A stretch of DNA of 64,000 bases. Source: Silvania hatchlandensis. Its GTDB lineage: Bacteria; Pseudomonadota; Gammaproteobacteria; Enterobacterales; Enterobacteriaceae. The DNA is taken from positions 1 to 64,000 of the forward strand of contig NZ_JAMGZK010000047.1 in NCBI RefSeq assembly GCF_025564065.1. Direction: 5' to 3'. This document shows, one piece after another, positions 56,596 to 64,000 of the stretch. Made by a program: the position numbers and the translations under genes. The notes beneath the pieces were generated by a model. It saw only the letters and a program-made list of their open reading frames with translations. It had not been told where the DNA came from and did no database searches. Within the stretch, counting starts at the first letter, position 1, and every line of letters starts with the position of its first letter.

Positions 56596-56626
56596 AGAAA
56601 TCTCTCAAATTGACCCGTTATCCGGC

Positions 56627-59056
56627 CTACGAATACTTTTTAGTGCGTCGGGTGGGTGCTGTATTCGCCGGATCGTCCGGCCAGACGTGTTTGGGATAGC
56701 GCCCTTTCATCTCTTTTTGCACTTCGCGGTAGCTCCCTGCCCAGAAGGCAGCCAGATCGCGCGTGATCTGCAGCGGGCGCTGCGCCGGGGAGAGCAGCTC
56801 CAGCACCAGCGGAATGCGCCCTTCGGCGATCGCAGGCGTAGTTGCCTCCCCAAACATCTCCTGCATCCGTACCGCCAGCGCCGGAGGATTATCCTCATGA
56901 TAGCGAATGGCGATTCGGCTTCCGGTCGGCACAGTGTAATGCTCCGGCAGCAAACTCACCAGCCGTTGACGCAATGACCAGTCTGCTAAATTCTGTAACG
57001 CGGACTTAACATCCAGCGCTTTCAGGGCGCGCAGTGAATGTACACCCTGCATTTGCGGCAGCAACCACTGCTCCAGCGTTGCCAGCAGCGAGGCGTCATC
57101 GACTGCGGGCCAGTCATACTCCGGGAGCCACTGCGCAGCACAGTGCAGGCGGAGACGATACTGCTCCGCGTCCGGCGTCCAGTTCAGCACGCTGAGGCCT
57201 TTATCGCGGATGCCGTTGAGCATCGCCTGGTGCAGCTCCTCTTCTGAGGGTTTTGCCAGCGCCCGGACGCCGATCGTCAGGCGGCCAATCTGGCTGCGGC
57301 GCAGCGCTTTCAGCGTTCCCTGGGCATCATCCCACTCTACCGTGTCAGACTGGGTCACCAGCGCCGGACAGTCCGCGATCAGGGCGTCTATATCCAGCGC
57401 AACGGCCTGCAAAATGCGGGCATCCGGCGACTGGCTCCCCTGCAACAGCAGCGGGGCAATCAGCCACTCATGGCGGGTCATGGCGTCATCGCTTTGCAGC
57501 ATCGCCCCCATGCCGTTCGCCAGTTGATAGCGGCCATCAAGCCCGCGTCGGCGGGCAATCCTGTCGGGAAAAGCCTGCGCCAGTAGCGCGGGCACACGGT
57601 CGCTGTCCGGCACACCGCCGCGACTGCTCAGGCGCTGGCTCAGTTGCCGGGCACGCTGCTGCCACTCAGGCTGATTGCGGGAAAAGGCCTGCAGCAGATC
57701 GCTACTGCCACCGCGTGGCGGCTGCTCGAGGATCGCCGCCAGCTTTGCTGCCGTGGCAATATCACTATCGCCCGACGCATGGGCCAGCATCGCCGCCAGC
57801 CGCGGGTCGTTGCCCAGCGTGGCCATCTTCTGCCCGTGAGAGGTTAACCGCTCCCCCGCCAGTGCCCCGAGCTGGGTTAATAACCGACGGGCCGCAGCGA
57901 GATTAACCGCAGGCGGCAGATCCAGCCAGCTGAGCTGGGCCGGATCCTGACAGCCCCACTGCAGCAGCTCCATCATCAGGCCGCTGAGATCGCTTTGCAA
58001 AATGTCCGGGGTGGCCTGCGCCGCCGCGCGTTCGGCCTGTTCAAACGGCGTGAGATGCAGGCAGATGCCGGGTTCCAGTCGCCCGGCACGCCCGGCGCGC
58101 TGGGTCATCGACGCCTGGCTGACGCGCTGGGTCATTAGCCGGGTCAGCCCGGTGCGCGGATCGAAACTCGCCACCCGTTCCTGAGCCGAGTCCACTACCA
58201 GCCGAATACCTTCGATAGTCAGACTGGTTTCGGCAATATTGGTCGCCAGCACCACTTTGCGCTGCCCGGCCGGCGCGGGCAGGATCGCTTTGCGCTGCTC
58301 GGTAAGCGACAGCGCGCCATATAAAGGGCAGAGCACAACATCGGCGGCCACGCGCCGGGAAAGCTGCTCCTGCACGCGCTGGATCTCAATCACGCCGGGT
58401 AAAAACAGCAGCAGCGAGCCGGGCGCCTGGCGTAACAGCTCGGCGGTAGCCACCGCCACCGCCTCATCGAATCGTAATTGGGTGGAAAGCGACTGATAGC
58501 GCCGCTCAACCGGATACGAGCGCCCTTCGGAGGAAATCACTGGCGCCTCGGGCAGCAACTGCTGCAGGCGCACATTGTCCAGCGTCGCGGACATGATCAG
58601 CAGTTTGAGATCGTCGCGCAGACCCTGCTGCACGTCCAGCAGCAGCGCCAGGGCCAAATCCGCCTGCAGGCTACGCTCGTGGAATTCATCGAGGATCACC
58701 AGTCCCACGCCGGTCAGCTCGGGATCGTGCTGGAGCATGCGGGTGAGTATCCCTTCGGTGACCACCTCCAGCCGGGTGTTGGCCCCGACGCAGGTTTCGG
58801 CCCGCATCCGGTAGCCCACCGTTTCACCTGGCTTTTCGCCGAGCAATTCCGCAAGCCGTTGCGCCACGTTGCGCGCCGCAAGCCTGCGCGGCTCCAGCAG
58901 AATGATTTTGCCGTTAATCGTTCCCTGGGCCAGGATCTGCAGCGGCAGCCACGTCGATTTTCCCGCACCGGTGGGGGCATTGAGCAAAACCTGAGGAGCG
59001 TGTTGTAACGCGAGGAGAAGTTCAGGAAGGACAGCGGCAACCGGCAACAGGGACAC
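56627..59056 (-). CDS. hrpB: ATP-dependent helicase HrpB
   Basis: DEAH-box superfamily 2 helicase. Motif I APTGAGKST is at about residues 27-35, motif II is DEFHE, motif III SAT, and motif VI QRAGRAGR; an HrpB-specific C-terminal domain follows. The cellular role is poorly defined. I chose GTG at 59056, which has TGGAG six bases ahead and gives 809 residues as in E. coli; an ATG at 59164 would add 36 unconserved residues. It is the last core gene before the accessory locus. Confidence 0.94.
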   Translation of the reverse strand: MSLLPVAAVLPELLLALQHAPQVLLNAPTGAGKSTWLPLQILAQGTINGKIILLEPRRLAARNVAQRLAELLGEKPGETVGYRMRAETCVGANTRLEVVTEGILTRMLQHDPELTGVGLVILDEFHERSLQADLALALLLDVQQGLRDDLKLLIMSATLDNVRLQQLLPEAPVISSEGRSYPVERRYQSLSTQLRFDEAVAVATAELLRQAPGSLLLFLPGVIEIQRVQEQLSRRVAADVVLCPLYGALSLTEQRKAILPAPAGQRKVVLATNIAETSLTIEGIRLVVDSAQERVASFDPRTGLTRLMTQRVSQASMTQRAGRAGRLEPGICLHLTPFEQAERAAAQATPDILQSDLSGLMMELLQWGCQDPAQLSWLDLPPAVNLAAARRLLTQLGALAGERLTSHGQKMATLGNDPRLAAMLAHASGDSDIATAAKLAAILEQPPRGGSSDLLQAFSRNQPEWQQRARQLSQRLSSRGGVPDSDRVPALLAQAFPDRIARRRGLDGRYQLANGMGAMLQSDDAMTRHEWLIAPLLLQGSQSPDARILQAVALDIDALIADCPALVTQSDTVEWDDAQGTLKALRRSQIGRLTIGVRALAKPSEEELHQAMLNGIRDKGLSVLNWTPDAEQYRLRLHCAAQWLPEYDWPAVDDASLLATLEQWLLPQMQGVHSLRALKALDVKSALQNLADWSLRQRLVSLLPEHYTVPTGSRIAIRYHEDNPPALAVRMQEMFGEATTPAIAEGRIPLVLELLSPAQRPLQITRDLAAFWAGSYREVQKEMKGRYPKHVWPDDPANTAPTRRTKKYS

Positions 59057-59184
59057 AAATGGCTCCAGAGGATTATCTTTAGACGGCGTACAGTGTAGCA
59101 TCGCCTCAAGCCATAACCGAGAATCCCCTTTGTTATTCCCGCGCCGGGCAATGGGCCTTGCCACTCATGTTAAAATGGGTGTTA

Positions 59185-59703
59185 TCAGGAAGAGAACAGG
59201 GAAAACCACGCGTTTTCATCGATAATGACACAGACTATTAATATCGCGACCAGGAAACCCATTCTCACCCATTCGAGCGACAAATACCGCTTCACCGACG
59301 ATTTATCGTCAACATCCAGTCTGACCGGCTGCAGAGGCTGTGAAGTTTCACTCTCCTCAACACCCTTACCCGCATTAAGGCATTCAACATTTGCCACCAA
59401 CACAAAACCTACTTTCCGCAACGTTTGAATCAGCATCGGATCGCCATTCAGTTGCCGAAACGCTTTTCTGATTTCGCTAATAGCCACACTGAGACTGGTC
59501 GATGACCCCGCACATCCCTGCGCTTCCCAAACCTCAGCGATAAGATAATTTCGCTCGAGAATCTGGTTGTTATTTTTAATTAATACCTGCAAAAGCCGTG
59601 AAGCCTGTTTTGATAAACGAACACTTCCCTCCTCCGTATCATTACTTTCAATGATGCCAGATTCAAAATCATAAACCATAGAAATGTTTATTGCGTATTT
59701 CAT
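59185..59703 (-). CDS. Membrane-anchored winged-helix transcriptional regulator (ToxR/CadC-like), probable fimbrial regulator
   Basis: A 172-residue protein: an OmpR/PhoB-type winged helix at about 10-104 (KQASRLLQVLIKNN, then SVAISEIRKAF and the wing TLRKVGFVL), a polar linker 105-146, and one membrane helix at about 147-161. Only about 10 residues follow, so there is no periplasmic sensor domain, unlike CadC or ToxR. The start is the ATG at 59703 preceded by AAGGGG; a TTG at 59730 is also in frame. It is divergent from the pilin operon across 527 bases, suggesting control of it. Specific ligand and targets are unknown. Confidence 0.8.
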   Translation of the reverse strand: MKYAINISMVYDFESGIIESNDTEEGSVRLSKQASRLLQVLIKNNNQILERNYLIAEVWEAQGCAGSSTSLSVAISEIRKAFRQLNGDPMLIQTLRKVGFVLVANVECLNAGKGVEESETSQPLQPVRLDVDDKSSVKRYLSLEWVRMGFLVAILIVCVIIDENAWFSLFSS

Positions 59704-60230
59704 AAGCCCCTTCTGAATACTTAAATTCAAATCTCAGTCCAGCACGCTATGAGGTGAGATATAAAACCCTATGCATTGAACATTATTAAACAGTTAAAAT
59801 GAAGCCTTAATAACTTACTGTTGGATTAAGATTTAATAATCAACATGAATTTTAGATTAAAACTCTGTTTATTATGTTTAATCAGGATAATATTTCAACC
59901 CATGCGGATTTTCAGTGTAAAATAGCCGGGTAACGAGACAGGGATGTCTGTCAGACACAATAGTTCTGACGAAAAGAATGCCAAGGAGCGGAGCGAAACA
60001 AACTCTCCCTTCGTACGCACTCTCACCGTTCCGCTACCGCTAACTTCGGCCCTCCTTCTCGCTATGACACTGCCGGCAACGGTGATGTATATCAAACAAT
60101 GGTTTTTCTTGATGACGTTCAACAGGGAAAGCTTATACCTCACTGAATTAAAGCAATTCAATACCGACCGAAAGGGTCTGAAGCTGATTGCCGCTACTCA
60201 ATGTGCATTTAATAAATAATGGAGTATTTA
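59704..60230. promoter_or_regulatory. Control region between regulator and pilin gene
   Basis: This 527-base gap is AT-rich up to about 59920, then has a more GC-balanced block (59924-60075), then AT-rich sequence. It holds inverted repeats ATCTCA/TGAGAT (59731-59736, 59755-59760), GATTA/TAATC (59824-59828, 59837-59841), GATTAAA/TTTAATC (59855-59861, 59877-59883) and TGTCTG/CAGACA (59945-59950, 59952-59957). A weak -10 TAAAAT is at 59918-59923. GGAG at 60221 is the pilin ribosome-binding site. No fim-switch-type long inverted repeat was seen. Confidence 0.5.
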
Positions 60231-60815
60231 ATGTTCAAGAAAATCATGACCGTATCTGTACTCGCTACCGCAGTAGCTTCTACTCATGTAATGGCAGCCG
60301 ATACGAATGCAGGTGGAGTGATCAACTTTACCGGTGCTGTCACGGACACCACCTGTACCATTAACGGCGGAAAAAGTGCGGATTTGACCGTGGCGTTATC
60401 ACCCATTTCTGTTACGGATGCAGGCACTACTGTCGGTCTGATCACCAAAAATAAAAAAACTGTCGCACTGACATTCTCCGGTTGCAGCCTGGCTTCAGCG
60501 CCTGAGGATTCTAAACTGAAGGTGTATTTCTCTTCTGCTGACAACATCTCCACTGACGGCAAATACCTGGTGAACAATTCAGTCAACGAAAACGACGCCA
60601 GCGTAGCGCGAAACGTTGGTTTCGCTCTGGCTCAACCGGGTACTAACACCCCAATCGCGCTGGATCAGGCCTATTCCACCACCCTCTTAGGTAACAAAGC
60701 AGCGCCGGATTCCGAAACGCTGCAACTGGACGTTTACTACTACAAAACGAACACCTCAGCAGCCACTGTCGGGACGCTTAGCTCTAACGTGACTTACACC
60801 GTTTCTTACCTGTAA
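60231..60815 (+). CDS. Major fimbrial subunit (chaperone-usher pilin)
   Basis: A 194-residue type 1-like pilin. The signal peptide ends VMA (residue 22). The mature Ig-like fold opens GGVINFTGAVTDTTCTI, with a Cys near residue 42 pairing with the Cys of FSGCSL near 86, and ends with the donor-complementing final strand YTVSYL. The ATG at 60231, after GGAG, is preferred over an in-frame ATG four codons earlier. It is first in a pilin-chaperone-usher operon. The family is clear; I do not recognise a named fimbria. Confidence 0.9.
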   Translation: MFKKIMTVSVLATAVASTHVMAADTNAGGVINFTGAVTDTTCTINGGKSADLTVALSPISVTDAGTTVGLITKNKKTVALTFSGCSLASAPEDSKLKVYFSSADNISTDGKYLVNNSVNENDASVARNVGFALAQPGTNTPIALDQAYSTTLLGNKAAPDSETLQLDVYYYKTNTSAATVGTLSSNVTYTVSYL

Positions 60816-60866
60816 TTTTCTCTGCCAGGCTCTGTGAATGCAGAGCCTGTAGTAAAAGGTTCAATC

Positions 60867-61562
60867 ATGCAAAAAACATTGTTACTGGTAGCGCTGATCC
60901 TGGGAAGCCATTCTTCATGGGCAAATATTGTCATCAATGGTACCCGCGTGATTTATCCAGAAAATAATAAAGAAGTCGTTGTTCAGCTAATTAATAATGG
61001 CGATACCCCCGCGCTGGTACAGTCATGGATTGATGACGGTGATATTAATTCGACGCCGGAAACAGCACATGTTCCCTTTATGTTATCCCCACCAGTCGTA
61101 AAAGTTAACGGCAATAACGGCCAGCAATTACGGATTAAAAAAATCGAGGCGAAACTGCCAAAAGATCGTGAATCCGTTTTCTTTCTCAATGTGCTGGATA
61201 TTCCACCTGCGCCAGACCATTTGAAGGGTGTTAATACTATTCAGTTAGCCATTAAATCGCGAGTGAAAGTCTTTTATCGTCCGGCTATTCTGGCGGGTAG
61301 GCAGAATGAAGCCATGTCCGGCCTTAAGCTCATTGTGGAAAATAATCACTTCCGCATAGTAAATAACAGTCCGTTCCATATCACGATTGCCAATATTGAA
61401 ACGTCGGCAAAGCAAAAACTGCTGGCGGAATCCGTGATGGTGCCGCCGTTCACCCCTATCACCACAGCAGCCAAAACCAATTTAAAACGCAACCAGTCTT
61501 ATCAGGTTATATATGTTGATGATTTAGGTGCATATAAAACCCGGGATGTAACAAGCCAGTAA
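60867..61562 (+). CDS. Periplasmic fimbrial chaperone
   Basis: PapD-family chaperone of 231 residues that caps pilins by donor-strand complementation. The signal peptide ends SWA (about residue 19). The first strand NIVINGTRVIYP carries the conserved Arg and the G1 strand IKSRVKVFYRP the conserved Lys, which together anchor pilin C-termini. The F1-G1 loop (VLDIPPAPD) is short, so it is the FGS type for rod-shaped pili. AAAAGG precedes the ATG. It follows the pilin by 51 bases and precedes the usher by 18. Confidence 0.92.
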   Translation: MQKTLLLVALILGSHSSWANIVINGTRVIYPENNKEVVVQLINNGDTPALVQSWIDDGDINSTPETAHVPFMLSPPVVKVNGNNGQQLRIKKIEAKLPKDRESVFFLNVLDIPPAPDHLKGVNTIQLAIKSRVKVFYRPAILAGRQNEAMSGLKLIVENNHFRIVNNSPFHITIANIETSAKQKLLAESVMVPPFTPITTAAKTNLKRNQSYQVIYVDDLGAYKTRDVTSQ

Positions 61563-61580
61563 AAAAGGGAATCATGGACG

Positions 61581-64000
61581 ATGAAAACCAAATTGCTTGT
61601 CGCCTGTACGTTGCTGCTTTCACACAATTCCGCCGCTGTCACCTTTGATACCTCCCTTCTGGCAGGCGCATCCAGAGACGCCGATCTATCGCGTTTCTAC
61701 GACAATAATGACATGCCAGCAGGCAAGCAAGAGGTGGACATTTATGTCAATAACGACTGGAAAGGACGTTTTAGCGTTATTTACGGGCAGGAGCAGGATG
61801 ATATTCGCCTGTCATGGCAGGACGCACAATTACTGGGTATCAATACCCAAAAAGTGCCCGCGCCCGCTATTCCCCAAGGGCAGGTGCAACTCATTGATTT
61901 GATTCAGGGCGGCCGTATTGAAACGGATATCAGCACGTTTAGTCTCAATTTGACCGTGCCACAATCGGCGCTACAGCACAGGGAACCTGGCTATGTTGAT
62001 GCTAAATTCTGGGATGAAGGCATCCCGGCATTGCTGCTCTCTTACAACACCACTTATTATAATTCACATACCAAGACGGCAGCGAAAGATGACAGCGACG
62101 ATCTCTATACCGGGCTGGATTCCGGGATAAATCTGCTGGGTTGGCAATTGCGCGACAGCAGCACCTGGAAAAAAAAAGCGGGTAGCCGTGGCTCCTGGCA
62201 AAATAACACTCGCTTTCTACGCCGCCCCCTCGCCCCGCTGAAGTCTAACCTTATGGCGGGGGATTTCTATACCCCCGGCGATCTGTTCGATTCTGTCCGC
62301 ACGCGAGGCGTCTCCCTGGCGTCGGATTCCCAAATGCGCCCGAATTCACAGCAGGGTTTCGCACCTGTGGTACATGGCATCGCGCTGACTAATGCACTGG
62401 TGAAAGTCATTCAAAACGGCAACGTTATTTATCAGGAGAACGTGCCACCGGGTTCGTTTGTTCTGGATAAAATACAGCCGACCGGCTCCGCAGGGGATCT
62501 GGAGATAGTGGTTCAGGAAGCGGATGGGTCGAAGCAATCCTTCCTGGTCCCCTTCTCAGCCGTACCCGGCATGCTTAAGGCGGGCGTGAGTGATTTTCAC
62601 GTCGTTGCGGGTGAGATCAGGCAGGACTCGGTTGAAAATCGTCCCGGTTTTATTCAGGGCACCCTGCGGCACGGTATTAACAACCTGATCACGGGTTATA
62701 CGGGCATGATCATCAGTAACGATTATCAGGCTGGGCTGCTGGGATCAGGCTGGAACCTCCCTTTCGGCGCGATTTCCGTTGACGTGACCCATGCGGACAC
62801 AAAACTACAGGATCGCAGCTATAGCGGACAAAGTTATCGTATTGCTTACAGCAAATTCGTGGATACCACGGCAACCAACGTCACCCTGGCTGCCTACCGT
62901 TATTCGACAAAAGGCTATTACAGCTTCACGAGCGCACTTTACGCCCAGGATGGCTACAAGAATCTGCGTCGTCAGTACGACGAATATGAAGATCGCCACG
63001 GTGAAACGACGGACATGTCTCTGGAACAATGGGATGCCAGCAATGATGTAAAGCCAAAAAACACCTTTACCGTCAACATGAATCAACGTTTGAAAGAAGG
63101 ATGGGGCAGCATTTATCTGACCGGCACCCAGCGCGACTACTGGAACAGCAAAAGCCGAGCACGGGAATACCAGATGGGCTATTCCAACTCGCTTGGCGGT
63201 GCAAACTACACCCTCTCCGCCAGCCGCGTGAGAAACAGCGATAACAAAGAAGAGACTCGCCTGTATGCCTCTATCAGCGCCCCCTTCTCCCTGTTTGATA
63301 ATAACGCATGGATCAGCAGTAGCATTGCGGGCACTGACTCAGGTTACGAGCAAAGTAACATCAGTCTGAGCGGTAACGCCATGGAATCAAACCGTCTGAG
63401 TTATTCCGTCGCTGGCAACAATACTAACGGCGGCAAAAATATGGCCAGCGTCAATACCACCTGGCGCTCTGACGTCTCTACTTTGGGAGCCTCCTGGAGC
63501 GAATCAGGCGATTATCGACAAGCAGGTATCAGCAGTCGTGGCAGCATTGTCGCATTCCCATGGCACGTGCTGGCCGCCAACGAAATCGGCTCCACCATGA
63601 CCGTGATTGAAGCCCCTGGCGCCGAAGGGCTTATGGTGAACGGTGATGAGAGCATCAGGACCAACAAAGATGGGCTGGCATTGGTGCCTTATGCCACGCC
63701 GTATCGTAAAAACTCAGTCACGTTAGCTGAAACCACCGCCAGCTCCGGTGCGGAAATTATCGGCAACATGGCGAACAGCGCCCCTTATGATGGTGCCGTG
63801 AATTACCTCCGCTTTGAAACTGACAGACGTCAGTCCTGGCAGGTTCATGCCGTTCAAGCGAATGGCACTCCCTTGCCGTTCGGTACTGAGGTCTTTAACG
63901 AACATAACGAAGCGGTAGGCTATGTCGGTCAGGCAAGCGTGATTTATATTCGCGCGCAAGCAATGCCGACATTACTTCAGGTCCACATACGTGGTGGCAC
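61581..64000 (+). CDS. Fimbrial outer-membrane usher, 3' end outside window
   Basis: The frame is open from the ATG at 61581 to the window end, 806 complete codons; PapC/FimD-family ushers have about 830-870, so only the extreme C-terminus is missing. The signal peptide ends NSAA (residue 19). The N-terminal domain (VTFDTSLL, LSRFYDN) binds chaperone-pilin complexes. DLFDSVRTRGVSLASD (about 231-246) is the strongly conserved early barrel motif, and a plug and C-terminal domains follow. AAGGGA precedes the start at slightly long spacing. Confidence 0.92.
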   Translation, partial: MKTKLLVACTLLLSHNSAAVTFDTSLLAGASRDADLSRFYDNNDMPAGKQEVDIYVNNDWKGRFSVIYGQEQDDIRLSWQDAQLLGINTQKVPAPAIPQGQVQLIDLIQGGRIETDISTFSLNLTVPQSALQHREPGYVDAKFWDEGIPALLLSYNTTYYNSHTKTAAKDDSDDLYTGLDSGINLLGWQLRDSSTWKKKAGSRGSWQNNTRFLRRPLAPLKSNLMAGDFYTPGDLFDSVRTRGVSLASDSQMRPNSQQGFAPVVHGIALTNALVKVIQNGNVIYQENVPPGSFVLDKIQPTGSAGDLEIVVQEADGSKQSFLVPFSAVPGMLKAGVSDFHVVAGEIRQDSVENRPGFIQGTLRHGINNLITGYTGMIISNDYQAGLLGSGWNLPFGAISVDVTHADTKLQDRSYSGQSYRIAYSKFVDTTATNVTLAAYRYSTKGYYSFTSALYAQDGYKNLRRQYDEYEDRHGETTDMSLEQWDASNDVKPKNTFTVNMNQRLKEGWGSIYLTGTQRDYWNSKSRAREYQMGYSNSLGGANYTLSASRVRNSDNKEETRLYASISAPFSLFDNNAWISSSIAGTDSGYEQSNISLSGNAMESNRLSYSVAGNNTNGGKNMASVNTTWRSDVSTLGASWSESGDYRQAGISSRGSIVAFPWHVLAANEIGSTMTVIEAPGAEGLMVNGDESIRTNKDGLALVPYATPYRKNSVTLAETTASSGAEIIGNMANSAPYDGAVNYLRFETDRRQSWQVHAVQANGTPLPFGTEVFNEHNEAVGYVGQASVIYIRAQAMPTLLQVHIRGG

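Noticed and set aside
59895-60161. 88-codon frame on the minus strand in the pilin control region
   Set aside because: No ribosome site is clear, and it overlaps the opposite small frame and the promoter region. Kept only as part of the composition-shifted block finding.
59731-60230. Invertible fim-type phase switch
   Set aside because: I looked for paired inverted repeats of nine or more bases flanking the pilin promoter and for a recombinase gene; neither is present in the window.

Overview
The window is enterobacterial core chromosome. Gene order, protein lengths and start codons follow the dksA-proximal part of the Escherichia coli map, read in reverse orientation, from gmhB (next to an rRNA operon) to mrcB-hrpB. 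Residue-level differences from E. coli in ClcA, FhuA, DegP, NlpE and LdcC suggest a relative such as the Enterobacter/Lelliottia/Leclercia/Citrobacter group. The species assignment is inference.

Layout. 1-200: tandem rRNA-operon promoters firing left out of the window. 201-4700: gmhB, the metNIQ methionine importer, rcsF and trmO. 4760-10700: proS, nlpE, arfB-yaeQ, yaeP-rof, tilS and yaeR. 10735-32420 is one long leftward block, transcribed in the order rpsB-tsf, pyrH, frr, dxr, ispU-cdsA-rseP-bamA-skp-lpxD-fabZ-lpxA-lpxB-rnhB-dnaE-accA, ldcC. It joins translation, isoprenoid carrier synthesis, outer-membrane assembly, lipid A synthesis, replication and fatty-acid synthesis. 32739-37630: map, glnD, dapD, yaeH going right. 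37705-42103: cdaR, degP, dgt going left. 42187-44320: mtn-btuF-yadS. Then erpA and clcA (left), hemL (right), and the ferrichrome system fhuACDB with mrcB and hrpB (all left).

The only accessory segment is the right end. Beyond hrpB, at about 59,165, lies a fimbrial locus: a divergent membrane-anchored winged-helix regulator, an AT-rich 500-base control region, a major pilin, a periplasmic chaperone and an outer-membrane usher cut by the window end. In E. coli this side of hrpB carries thpR, so the locus appears to be an insertion or replacement.

Regulatory sites that can be read directly include MetJ boxes before metN, a sigma-E promoter and CpxR box before degP, a Fur box before fhuA, the rpsB promoter and leader, the rpsB-tsf attenuator, and many intrinsic terminators. 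All three convergent gene pairs between 37.6 and 47.8 kb share a related composite element: a CCCTCTCC palindrome joined to an AAAACGGYAACC bidirectional terminator. I found no CRISPR array, tRNA, insertion sequence or prophage. No clearly undescribed system is present; the best candidates for a second look are the fimbrial regulator and its control region, and the composite terminator-repeat family.
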